Shown piece by piece: positions 8,809-17,501 of a DNA stretch of 64,000 nt (within the stretch, counting starts at the first letter, position 1; each line of letters starts with the position of its first letter). This stretch comes from Bacillus sp. REN3. Lineage in GTDB: Bacteria; Bacillota; Bacilli; Bacillales; Cytobacillaceae. The stretch is taken from contig NZ_JAERSD010000025.1 in NCBI RefSeq assembly GCF_017912555.1, positions 1 to 64,000 on the forward strand. Direction: 5' to 3'. The notes under the pieces are model-generated. The model worked only from the letters and a program-made list of their open reading frames with translations. It was not told the DNA's origin and made no database searches. Position numbers and translations under genes: made by a program.

Positions 8809-9552
8809 ATGAGGAAAGAATTACTAGTACAAAGCCATCGTACCTTTCCGATGCCGGTTGATCCATGGATCATGACCCAGGAGTGGCATCATACACTGTT
8901 CGCCCACTGGCCGCTGCCCGCAGGAATGCTGAGGGACAACGTACCGCCAGAACTGGAAATCGATACTTATGATGGGGATGCTTGGATAGGCATTGTCCCC
9001 TTCCAGGTGAAGAATACGCGCGGCCGATTTATCCCCCCCATCCCTTTTTTCAGCCATTATATTGAAGTGAATGCAAGAACGTACGTTACTTATAAGGGGA
9101 ACCCTGGCGTCTATTTCTTTTCCCTGGATGCCAATCAGCTGACGGTGGTTTTTGGTGCGAAACTGTTCTTTGGACTTCCTTATAAACAAGCCAATATCCG
9201 CTTCCGGCTGGATGACACTGTAAAATTGGATTCCATCCGGCTTCCGGTATCGGATGCCTCCGCAAAACTCCATGTCAGCTACCGGCCGGAAAATGATGTG
9301 TTCTTCGCGGAACCTGGAACGCTGGAGCACTGGTTCACTGAACGGTATTGCCTCTGGACAAAACGGGGAAATGGGCTGTACAGGGCCGATATTCACCATA
9401 CCAAGTGGGAGCTTCAGCGGGCGTCAGCAGAAATCATGCACGAAAACCTGGTTCCGATGGTTGGCCAAAATCCGCTGCAATCACAGCCGCTCCTGCATTA
9501 CAATGCATTCAAAAAGGCTTTTTTTTGGCCGCTTAAACAGGAAAATGATTGA
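8809..9552 (+). CDS. YqjF-like DUF2071 family protein
   Basis: A 247-aa member of the DUF2071/YqjF family, with an acetoacetate-decarboxylase-like fold. Typical features are the N-terminal W.....F.HW.....LR..VP..L..D...G.AW.G.VPF pattern and a C-terminal P..L.Y. segment. The biochemical function is unknown. ATG 8809 has AAAGGGA 8 nt upstream and is preferred to the ATG at 8800, which overlaps that Shine-Dalgarno. Confidence 0.85.
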   Translation: MRKELLVQSHRTFPMPVDPWIMTQEWHHTLFAHWPLPAGMLRDNVPPELEIDTYDGDAWIGIVPFQVKNTRGRFIPPIPFFSHYIEVNARTYVTYKGNPGVYFFSLDANQLTVVFGAKLFFGLPYKQANIRFRLDDTVKLDSIRLPVSDASAKLHVSYRPENDVFFAEPGTLEHWFTERYCLWTKRGNGLYRADIHHTKWELQRASAEIMHENLVPMVGQNPLQSQPLLHYNAFKKAFFWPLKQEND

Positions 9553-9555
9553 CCT

Positions 9556-9592
9556 GGCCTCAAACTTTTTCAGTTGGGGCTTTGTTTTTTGA
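9556..9592 (+). terminator. Terminator after the DUF2071 gene
   Basis: Imperfect stem GCCTCAAAC / GTTGGGGC is followed by TTTGTTTTTT on the plus strand. Confidence 0.6.
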
Positions 9593-9664
9593 CTAGTAAA
9601 ACAATCCGTTAAAGATTAAATTTAATGATAGAATAGAAAAGCAGCTTATATAGGAGGTTATACG

Positions 9665-10960
9665 ATGCAAATAACAAATTCAGAACGTATACATAGCGAA
9701 GCACTTGAACATATCGTCGGTGGTGTCAACAGTCCTTCGCGTTCTTACAAAGCCGTAGGGGGAGGCGCTCCGGTCGTGATGGAGCGGGGCCAGGGAGCTT
9801 ACTTCTGGGATGTCGATGGCAATCAATATATCGATTATCTGGCCGCATACGGGCCGATCATTACCGGCCATGCCCACCCCCATATAACCGAAGCAATCAA
9901 AAAGGCGGCGGAAACAGGAGTGCTATATGGAACTCCTACCCCACATGAAGTCACGTTCGCAAAGATGCTGAAGGAAGCGATGCCTGCGCTGGATAAGGTC
10001 CGTTTTGTGAATTCTGGCACAGAGGCAGTGATGACGACCATCCGTGTTGCCCGTGCCTATACCGGCCGGGATAAAATCATCAAATTCGCCGGATGTTACC
10101 ACGGCCACTCCGACCTTGTCCTTGTCGCAGCGGGCTCTGGGCCCTCCACACTCGGAACCCCAGACTCCGCCGGTGTTCCAAAAAGCATAGCCCAGGAAGT
10201 GATCACGGTTCCTTTTAATGAAATCGGCCCTTTCAAAGATGCACTTGAAAAATGGGGCAGCCAAATCGCAGCAGTACTCGTTGAGCCAATCGTCGGCAAC
10301 TTCGGGATTGTCGAGCCAAAGCCTGGTTTCCTCGAACAGGTCAAGGAACTTACCCATCAGGCGGGGGCATTGGTGATTTTTGATGAAGTCATTACCGCTT
10401 TCCGCTTCATGTACGGAGGTGCACAGGATCTTCTTGGCGTGACGCCGGATCTTACTGCAATGGGCAAAATCATAGGAGGCGGGTTGCCGATTGGCGCATA
10501 TGGGGGCAGAGAAGAAATCATGGAAAAAGTCGCCCCGCTTGGACCTGCATACCAGGCCGGCACAATGGCTGGAAACCCAGCTTCCATCCAGGCCGGCATT
10601 GCCTGCCTGGAAGTTCTCAAACAGGATGGTGTATATGAGTACCTTGACCAGCTTGGCGCTATGCTTGAAGAAGGAATATCAGCTTCAGCAGGCAAGCATG
10701 GAATTCCTATAACCATCAACCGTTTAAAGGGTGCTCTTACAATCTATTTCACAGATGAAAAGATTGAGAACTACGAACAGGCTGAAAACACGGATGGAGA
10801 AATGTTCGCCCGCTTTTTCAAGCTGATGCTGAAGCAGGGCATCAACCTGGCACCGTCTAAATACGAAGCGTGGTTCATAACGATTGCCCATACAAAGGAA
10901 GACATCGAGGCAACACTCCACGCCGTCGACCAGGTTTTTTATACAATGGGAAACGAATAA
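9665..10960 (+). CDS. gsaB: Glutamate-1-semialdehyde 2,1-aminomutase GsaB
   Basis: A 431-aa PLP-dependent aminomutase converting glutamate-1-semialdehyde to 5-aminolevulinate for tetrapyrrole synthesis. It is the second B. subtilis-type copy (GsaB), not the HemL of the hem operon. The class-III aminotransferase pattern is clear: GGVNSPSR near the N-terminus, the PLP-contact IFDEV and the Schiff-base Lys in [16 protein letters not shown] (about residue 268). AGGAGG lies 7-8 nt before ATG 9665. The gene is conserved beside ygaE/ygaD and bcp in B. subtilis; here gltB, the repeat array and an importer operon intervene. Confidence 0.95.
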   Translation: MQITNSERIHSEALEHIVGGVNSPSRSYKAVGGGAPVVMERGQGAYFWDVDGNQYIDYLAAYGPIITGHAHPHITEAIKKAAETGVLYGTPTPHEVTFAKMLKEAMPALDKVRFVNSGTEAVMTTIRVARAYTGRDKIIKFAGCYHGHSDLVLVAAGSGPSTLGTPDSAGVPKSIAQEVITVPFNEIGPFKDALEKWGSQIAAVLVEPIVGNFGIVEPKPGFLEQVKELTHQAGALVIFDEVITAFRFMYGGAQDLLGVTPDLTAMGKIIGGGLPIGAYGGREEIMEKVAPLGPAYQAGTMAGNPASIQAGIACLEVLKQDGVYEYLDQLGAMLEEGISASAGKHGIPITINRLKGALTIYFTDEKIENYEQAENTDGEMFARFFKLMLKQGINLAPSKYEAWFITIAHTKEDIEATLHAVDQVFYTMGNE

Positions 10961-10979
10961 ATATGCAATCCTCTATACA

Positions 10980-11013
10980 CAACAGGAGTCGTAAAGGCTC
11001 CTGTTCTTTTTTT
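10980..11013 (+). terminator. gsaB terminator
   Basis: AACAGGAG / CTCCTGTT stem followed by CTTTTTTT. Confidence 0.88.
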
Positions 11014-11021
11014 AGCTGTCA

Positions 11022-11036
11022 ATGAAAACGTTTACA
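11022..11036. promoter_or_regulatory. CcpA cre-like site upstream of gltB
   Basis: ATGAAAACGTTTACA fits the degenerate catabolite-responsive element consensus WTGNAANCGNWNNCW at every defined position. It lies about 60 bp upstream of the proposed gltB -10, so activation or repression are both possible. Known: CcpA-HPr(Ser-P) binds cre. Its role here is inferred. Confidence 0.6.
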
Positions 11037-11070
11037 ATCAAAGGTTTATAACTTATCCATCTCAATCCTC

Positions 11071-11101
11071 TTCACTTTTTTTATCCAAATGTTTGTATAA
11101 T
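11071..11101 (+). promoter_or_regulatory. Candidate gltB promoter
   Basis: -10 TATAAT (11096-11101) is perfect. The best -35 is TTCACT (11071-11076) with a long 19-bp spacer, so an activator may be needed. The leader to the start codon is about 190 nt. Confidence 0.5.
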
Positions 11102-11104
11102 AAT

Positions 11105-11119
11105 TGATTTCTGAAAATT
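11105..11119. promoter_or_regulatory. CodY-box-like sequence at the gltB transcription start
   Basis: TGATTTCTGAAAATT matches the CodY motif AATTTTCWGAAAATT at 12 of 15 positions and lies directly after the -10, where a repressor would block initiation. AT-rich Bacillus DNA gives chance matches at this level. Confidence 0.4.
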
Positions 11120-11260
11120 CTTATGATATTATTAGCCATACCATTTTTTACACTTCGTCATTCAAATGGCCACTGAAATTCTGCAGAACTTTCCCGTCGA
11201 CCATTGCACCCACAAACTGAAAATCCATTTAAAATCTTACAATTTTTCCAGGAGGTGAGC

Positions 11261-11289
11261 CGGCTTAAAGGATTCCCTTTTACAAGCCG
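11261..11289 (+). promoter_or_regulatory. Hairpin between Shine-Dalgarno and start codon of gltB
   Basis: AGGAGGTGA (11250-11258) lies 38 nt before ATG 11297. The sequence between contains CGGCTT (11261-11266) pairing with AAGCCG (11284-11289), with an inner AAAGG/CCTTT stem. When folded, the Shine-Dalgarno would be about 9 nt from ATG. See findings. Confidence 0.55.
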
Positions 11290-11296
11290 AAATTCT

Positions 11297-14200
11297 ATGA
11301 CTAAAACTTGGTCCCCATCTCAATTCAAGGATTTTGCGAAACAAGAACACGATGCCTGCGGAATTGTGGCAAGCATTGAGAAAAAGAAAATCCCGACCCG
11401 CGAAAATATATTCCACTGCATAGATGGACTTATCACCATGAACCATCGCGCCGGCTTCATCAACGGCGAAGGAGATGGCGTTGGAGTCCATATCGATATT
11501 CCCCGGGCGCTGTGGAGAGAAAAGCTGGCTGTTTCAGGGAGCGACCCTGCGGCAGCGGATCAGGAAAACTTTGTGGTCGGGCATGTATTCATTACCAGGC
11601 ACGAAGGTTCCCAGTCAATACTCGAAGAGCTCGAAGCAAAGCTTGGAGCCAGTGGCCTGGAGTTGGTTTTCTCATCAACTGATGTAACGGATGCAGATGC
11701 ACTTGGACCAATCGCCATTCAGGAAAACCCTGTTTTCTGGCAATTCGCTTGCCTTGCTGATCAATCAGGACGTGAGTTATCAAGCAAGCTTTTCAAGCTA
11801 ATTGTTGATTTTGAAAAAAACGAACAGGTGCATGTCGCCTCGTTAAGCCAATACCATGCAGTCTATAAAGTAATGGGGGCCGGCGACATCCTCCCAAAGT
11901 ACTATCCTGACCTTGCTAGCCCATTAGTGGCTTCCACCATGACTCTTGGCCACAATCGTTATTCAACCAACACTCTATCAAGCTTTTTCCGCGTACAGCC
12001 GTTCAGTGTCCTTGGACATAACGGGGAAATCAATACGATTGCAAGGCTTCGCGATGAAGCGCGGATGGTGAATGTCCCGCTAGTGAAGGACGGCAGTGAT
12101 TCCCAGGATTTAAGCAGGACATTGGAAACATTCATCTGCAGGCACGGCTATACATTATTTGAAGCGATAGATATCGTCTTCCCGCCAATCATCAATGAAA
12201 TCAAAAGATATCCGGAACATTTACAGGATTTGTACACGTATATCCGTGAAGCGTGGGGCCACTTTGCCCAAGGGCCTGCAGGAATCATTTCTCGTTTTGG
12301 CGACGAAGCTGTTTTCAGTGTGGATGCACTTGGGCTCCGTCCTCTCTGGATGGTGGATACCGACAGCTCGATCCTATTTTCGTCAGAGCCTGGAATCATT
12401 CCATCCTCGGAATATACAGGCGATCCAAAGCCGCTGGCTCCAGGGGAGAAAGTCGGACTGAAGTGGAATGGAGATTCCATCGTAGTTTTTGAGCACGAAC
12501 AATATCAGGAGGAAGTATACAACCGCCTTTCAAAACATCTGTCTTTTAAAGAAGCACGCCATCGCCTGGCAGCCCCGAAGCTCGCGAAAACAGTGACAAT
12601 GACCTACCCGGATAAAATCCATAATGGCCAATATAAAGCATTCGGCTGGGAACGTGATCATATCCAGTTCATTGAACAAATGGCCGAGAAAGGGGCTGAA
12701 CCGATCCGTTCACTTGGGCATGATGCCCCGCTTGCAGCCCTTAACCCTGCAAGAAAGAACGTGGCAGATTTCATCAAGGAAAGTGTTGCTGTCGTCACGA
12801 ACCCGGCCATCGACCGGGATCGCGAAGCCGAGCATTTTTCCACAAGGACCGTGCTTGGAAGGCGGCCTTCATTGTTTGGAAAAAGTGAAACCGGAAAGGT
12901 AATCGAACTAGTAACGCCTCTTCTGATTGAAGGAAAAGCAGGCTATGAGTGTTCGCTTGAAACTGGCCAGCCTAGCATGGACCAGGTGATCCAATGCTTC
13001 CAGGATGAAAAGTTGGCAGCCTATCTTGAAACAGTTTTTACCAACGAAGAAACCATAAAGGATGCGCTGGAACGGATTGCTTCTGAAGCAATCGAAGCGG
13101 TAAAAGGCGGCAGGACACTCCTTGTGCTTGATGATGCAGTCGCCCACCAGGAAAATGCCCTATGGCTTGATCCGCACCTCGTTGTTTCTGCAATCGACCA
13201 GGCACTCGTAAAAGCCGGTCTGCGGCGTGATTGTTCTCTCCTGCTACGTTCAGCATCGATCCGTTCACTCCACGATATCATTGTCGCTCTTGGACTTGGC
13301 GCTGATGCCATCAGCCCTTACTACCTGTTCATGACTGTCCTTGATGATTCCGTAAAACCTCTTGTCAATTTGTACAGCGCATTGACGAAAGGGCTTGAAA
13401 AGGTGATTTCGACGATCGGAATCCATGAACTCCGCGGATACGGACGTTTATTTTCAGCAATCGGATTGAATGAGGAAATCGCCGAATACCTGGTAATTGT
13501 GAACTTCTTTGGTTCCAACGGAATCGCCTACAATTTCGAAGCGATGAAAGAAGATGCGATTGCGAGGGCAGCCGATTTCCAGAACGAGAAAGAGCGAATC
13601 GGCAAAACATTCCACCTATTCCCCCGGATCTGGAAGGCCATCAGTGAGGTTGCCTCAACTGGTGATTACAGTGCGCTCCGCGAAAAGATCTCTGAGCAGG
13701 AGGAAAATAATCCGACGACAATTCGCCACCTCACTGGATTGAAGAAGGCTCCTTCAACAGTGTCTCCTGAAGAGGTTGACATTGGTGTAGGCGACCATAG
13801 CCTGCCCTTCGTGATTGCCTCGATGTCATTCGGATCTCAAAACGAAATTGCCTTCCGGGCATACGCTGAGGGAGCTGACCGGCTCAATATGGTCAGCATG
13901 AATGGTGAAGGCGGCGAAATCAAGGATATGCTTGGAAAGTATCCGCGCACCCGGGGCCAGCAGGTCGCATCAGGGCGCTTTGGGGTCAATGCTGAACTAC
14001 TCAACTCCTCTAACCTTCTTGAAATCAAGATTGGGCAGGGAGCAAAACCTGGCGAAGGCGGACACCTCCCAGGTTCAAAGGTAACCGCTAAAATAGCCGA
14101 AGCAAGGAATGCGACGATCGGTTCGGATTTGATTTCGCCATCCAACAATCATGACATCTATTCAATCGAGGACCTTGCACAGATGATTCACGAGTTGAAG

Positions 14201-15766
14201 ACAGCCAACGACCAGGCGCGGGTTGCCGTAAAGGTGCCGGTCGTGCCGAATATCGGGACGATCGCGGTCGGAATTGCAAAAGCCGGTGCTGATATCATCA
14301 CACTCAGCGGTTTCGATGGCGGGACAGGTGCAGCACGGATCCATGCCCTCCAGCATGTCGGACTGCCTGCTGAAATTGGCATCAAGGCTGCGCATAACGC
14401 CCTTTTGGAAGCTGGATTGCGCGACAATGTCGAACTTTGGGCAGATGGGGGCGTCAAAAGCTCTCTCGATGTCATCAAATTCATGCTGCTTGGTGCAAAC
14501 CGCGTTGGCTTTGGCACACTCTCAATGCTTGCGATTGGCTGTACGACCTGCCGGGGATGCCATCTGGATACCTGCCATGTCGGGATTGCAACACAGATCG
14601 AATCCGAGGCGCAGGCCAAGGAACACGGATTGCGGCGGTTCGTCCCGCGCCAGTTCGACCTTGCCGTCCAAGGCATCATGAACTTATTCACGGCTTTCGG
14701 CAACGAGCTCAAGGCGCTCGCCGCTTCTGCAGGCATCAGGAATCTGCAGGAAGCTGTCGGATTTTCTGACCTTCTGGAACAAATTAAAGGGAAAGACCTG
14801 CTTGACCTGACCTACTTGCTGAAGCCGCTCGAAATCAGCCAGATGACTCATCAGAAGGAAGCATCTGCTGCTCTGAAAGCTACCCAGCTCCAAGTGGCGG
14901 CAGGTGCCGAGTATCTTGATGCAGTTGATGAGGAGCTTCACCTATCCCGTGAGTTCTCAAGCGTCACAGCCGAGCAGCGGGTGCTTGCGAGCAGGGTTTC
15001 CTGCCATAGAGTCCGCGGCCGTCTTGATGGCTCATACAGGAAGCTCCAGCCTATATCACTACGCTATAAAGGGTCGATCCTTGGAAACGGACTTGGTGCT
15101 TATAATACTGAAGGCATCGACATTGAGATCGATGGCGGCACCCAGGACGGGGTAGGCAAGACTTCCTTCGGAGGCACGATCCTGATCGCAAAGTCTCCTG
15201 GCAAGGATGGCCGTTTCTATAATGGTTCCGTTGGAAAAGGGTTTGGATATGGAGCACAAAAAGGACTGCTTGTGGCACAGGGAAATGCCGATGCACGGGC
15301 CGGAATCCGGCTGTCGGGAGCAGATATGATCATTGGAGGCACTATCAAGAAGCCAATTCCTGAAAAGGAATACGGCAACATAGGTTCAAATGCCAATATC
15401 AAAGGCTTTGCTTTCGAATATATGACAAACGGACGCGGTCTCGTCCTTGGCGACCCGGGACCATGGATTTGCGCAGGCATGACAGGCGGTGTCGTTTACT
15501 TAAGGCACCAGCCTGAAATGGGACTGACTACAGAAGCTATTTCCCGCCGGATTGCCAAAGGAGCGAAGGTTTCAATTGAAGCCTTGAACGCCAAAGGAAT
15601 CGGCGATGTAAAAGAACTGCTTGGGCAATACGCGGCAATGCTGGAACGTCATGGGCAAAAGAATGAAGCTGAACAGCTCGCCAAGCTTATGGACCATCCA
15701 GAAGACCACTTCATCCAGGTCGTGCCAGTAAAAGAACAGGCCGACCCAGCAGTGTCAACAGAATAA
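11297..15766 (+). CDS. gltB: Glutamate synthase, large subunit
   Basis: About 1489 aa, with the normal domain order of the GOGAT large subunit: class-II glutaminase (residues ~21-400, catalytic Cys at about 21 in HDACGIV after a short propeptide), a central domain, an FMN-binding synthase barrel with the [3Fe-4S] pattern C-x5-C-x4-C (CTTCRGCHLDTC), and a C-terminal GXGXG beta-helix. It makes two glutamates from glutamine and 2-oxoglutarate. The open frame extends to 11204 via TTG, but the family N-terminus begins MTKTW at 11297. No small (GltD) subunit lies nearby, so electrons must come from a subunit encoded elsewhere. An intrinsic terminator follows, so it is monocistronic. Confidence 0.93.
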   Translation: MTKTWSPSQFKDFAKQEHDACGIVASIEKKKIPTRENIFHCIDGLITMNHRAGFINGEGDGVGVHIDIPRALWREKLAVSGSDPAAADQENFVVGHVFITRHEGSQSILEELEAKLGASGLELVFSSTDVTDADALGPIAIQENPVFWQFACLADQSGRELSSKLFKLIVDFEKNEQVHVASLSQYHAVYKVMGAGDILPKYYPDLASPLVASTMTLGHNRYSTNTLSSFFRVQPFSVLGHNGEINTIARLRDEARMVNVPLVKDGSDSQDLSRTLETFICRHGYTLFEAIDIVFPPIINEIKRYPEHLQDLYTYIREAWGHFAQGPAGIISRFGDEAVFSVDALGLRPLWMVDTDSSILFSSEPGIIPSSEYTGDPKPLAPGEKVGLKWNGDSIVVFEHEQYQEEVYNRLSKHLSFKEARHRLAAPKLAKTVTMTYPDKIHNGQYKAFGWERDHIQFIEQMAEKGAEPIRSLGHDAPLAALNPARKNVADFIKESVAVVTNPAIDRDREAEHFSTRTVLGRRPSLFGKSETGKVIELVTPLLIEGKAGYECSLETGQPSMDQVIQCFQDEKLAAYLETVFTNEETIKDALERIASEAIEAVKGGRTLLVLDDAVAHQENALWLDPHLVVSAIDQALVKAGLRRDCSLLLRSASIRSLHDIIVALGLGADAISPYYLFMTVLDDSVKPLVNLYSALTKGLEKVISTIGIHELRGYGRLFSAIGLNEEIAEYLVIVNFFGSNGIAYNFEAMKEDAIARAADFQNEKERIGKTFHLFPRIWKAISEVASTGDYSALREKISEQEENNPTTIRHLTGLKKAPSTVSPEEVDIGVGDHSLPFVIASMSFGSQNEIAFRAYAEGADRLNMVSMNGEGGEIKDMLGKYPRTRGQQVASGRFGVNAELLNSSNLLEIKIGQGAKPGEGGHLPGSKVTAKIAEARNATIGSDLISPSNNHDIYSIEDLAQMIHELKTANDQARVAVKVPVVPNIGTIAVGIAKAGADIITLSGFDGGTGAARIHALQHVGLPAEIGIKAAHNALLEAGLRDNVELWADGGVKSSLDVIKFMLLGANRVGFGTLSMLAIGCTTCRGCHLDTCHVGIATQIESEAQAKEHGLRRFVPRQFDLAVQGIMNLFTAFGNELKALAASAGIRNLQEAVGFSDLLEQIKGKDLLDLTYLLKPLEISQMTHQKEASAALKATQLQVAAGAEYLDAVDEELHLSREFSSVTAEQRVLASRVSCHRVRGRLDGSYRKLQPISLRYKGSILGNGLGAYNTEGIDIEIDGGTQDGVGKTSFGGTILIAKSPGKDGRFYNGSVGKGFGYGAQKGLLVAQGNADARAGIRLSGADMIIGGTIKKPIPEKEYGNIGSNANIKGFAFEYMTNGRGLVLGDPGPWICAGMTGGVVYLRHQPEMGLTTEAISRRIAKGAKVSIEALNAKGIGDVKELLGQYAAMLERHGQKNEAEQLAKLMDHPEDHFIQVVPVKEQADPAVSTE

Positions 15767-15840
15767 GAAGGTGAAAACCGGCCATAAATCCTCAGGATAC
15801 TGAAAATCTGTTGTTTTTTGTTTCCATTTTGGATCCGAAT

Positions 15841-15888
15841 AAAAAACCGTGCTATATTCCGGATTATTGGAATATGCACGGTTTTTTT
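15841..15888 (+). terminator. gltB terminator
   Basis: Long stem AAAAAACCGTGC-ATATTCC with its complement GGAATAT-GCACGGTTTTTT, followed by T/A-rich sequence. It separates gltB from the repeat array. Confidence 0.9.
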
Positions 15889-15998
15889 ATTCCTTTGAGT
15901 TACCTTCCACCTCTCCGTGGGACTGCTAAGGGCGCGTATCCGGTTCTTGCGTTACCTTTCATCCCTCCGGGAAACTGCTAAGGGCGGGTATCCGGTTC

Positions 15999-16050
15999 TT
16001 GCGATACCTTAGGCCACTCCCAGGGCCTTGAAAGGTCTCGCATACCACTC
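15999..16050. repeat. Diverged edge unit, left (type B)
   Basis: This unit keeps the 52-bp phase and the CTTGCG/TACCTT block but replaces the middle with CCACTCCCAGGGC and GAAAGGTCTCGCATA. The same variant is found at the right end of the array. Confidence 0.85.
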
Positions 16051-17091
16051 TTGCGCTACCTTTCCCCTCTCTCTGATGTCTCAAATGGGATGAAAACCCC
16101 GCTTGCGCTACCTTTCCCCTCCCTCTGATGACTCAAATGGGATGCATACCACTCTTGCGGTACCTTTCCCCTCTCCTTGATGTCTCAAATGGGATGCAAA
16201 CCCCGCTTGCGGTACCTTTCCCCTCCCTTTGATGTCTCAAATGGGATGCAAACCGCGCTTGCGCTACCTTTCCCCTCCCTCTGATGTCTCAAATGGGATG
16301 CAAACCGCGCTTGCGGTACCTTTCCCCTCCCTTTGGTGTCTCAAATGGGACGCAAACCGCGCTTGCGCTACCTTTCCCCTCTATTTGATGTCTCAAATGG
16401 GATGCATACCACTCTTGCGGTACCTTTCCCCTCTCCTTGATGTCTCAAATGGGATGAAAACCGCGCTTGCGCTACCTTTCCCCTCCCTCTGATGTCTCAA
16501 ATGGGATGCAAACCGCGCTTGCGCTACCTTTCCCCTCCCTTTGGTGTCTCAAATGGGACGCAAACCGCGCTTGCGCTACCTTTCCCCTCTCTCTGATGTC
16601 TCAAATGGGATGAAAACCCCGCTTGCGCTACCTTTCCCCTCTCTCTGATGTCTCAAATGGGATGAAAACCCCGCTTGCGCTACCTTTCCCCTCCCTTTGA
16701 TGTCTCAAATGGGATGAAAACCCCGCTTGCGCTACCTTTCCCCTCCCTCTGGTGTCTCAAATGGGATGCAAACCGCTCTTGGGGTACCTTTTCCCTCTAT
16801 TTGATGTCTCAAATGGGATGAAAACCCCGCTTGCGCTACCTTTCCCCTCCCTCTGATGTCTCAAATGGGATGCATAACCGCGCTTGCGCTACCTTTCCCC
16901 TCCCTTTGGTGTCTCAAATGGGACGCATACCGCGCTTGCGCTACCTTTCCCCTCCCTCTGATGTCTCAAATGGGACGAAAACCGCGCTTGCGCTACCTTT
17001 CCCCTCTCTCTGATGTCTCAAATGGGACGCATAACCCGCTTGCGTCCCATTTTCCCTCTCTCTGATGTCTCAAATGGGACGCATACCACGC

Positions 17092-17143
17092 TTGCGCTAC
17101 CTTGGACCACTCCCAGGGCTTCGAAAGGTCTCGCATAACCCGT
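17092..17143. repeat. Diverged edge unit, right (type B)
   Basis: It shares CCACTCCCAGGGC and GAAAGGTCTCGCATA with the left edge unit, bracketing the homogeneous core array. Confidence 0.85.
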
Positions 17144-17501
17144 TTGCGTACCTTTTCCCCCCTATATGAGCATCCTTAGGGCACTCATCCTCTTCGCGGT
17201 ACCTTTCTTTTAATCTTTGCGCCTTATAAGGCCTCGCATCTTAAGCATTTTTTTCCTTTTTTGCCTATAGCCGCCATGCCAATGAAATCGCTTTTCATCC
17301 TCCCTCTTATAAACCGCTTAACAGGAACACTCCATCATGTAATCCCTTACAATTTAAAAGATTGTATTATCATCATCTTGCCGCTTGAACTTATCGGCTT
17401 TCCATTGTATAGTACATAGTTGTTTAGTCTCAACTGATTTTGTTAAAGTATTAATTAATGAATGAGATATCCCATCTCTCAATGAAAGGAAAACATCTTC
17501 C

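Larger units (their letters stand above)
15897..17215. repeat. 52-bp tandem repeat array, about 25 units
   Basis: Motif CTTGCG recurs at 15946, 15998, 16050, 16102 and onward every 52 bp to 17091, then 17143 (as TTTGCG) and a decayed unit near 17193. There is a single 53-bp step between the copies starting 16859 and 16912. Conserved blocks in each core unit are TACCTTTCCCCTC, a T/C-rich link, TGTCTCAAATGGGA and GCTTGCGC. Twenty units from 16079 to 17079 carry TCTCAAATGGGA (one copy starts ACTC); units at both edges are diverged. 52 is not a multiple of 3 and no frame runs through the array, so it is not a coding repeat. Units abut directly without unique spacers, so it is not CRISPR. Confidence 0.97.

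Noticed and set aside
16229..17065. Plus-strand ORFs of 60-87 codons inside the tandem repeats
   Set aside because: The 52-bp period shifts the frame each unit, so all three frames look alike. No ribosome sites, and the ORFs simply reflect absence of stops in the unit.
15897..17215. CRISPR array
   Set aside because: Units are contiguous and similar over their whole length; there are no unique spacers and no cas genes in the window.
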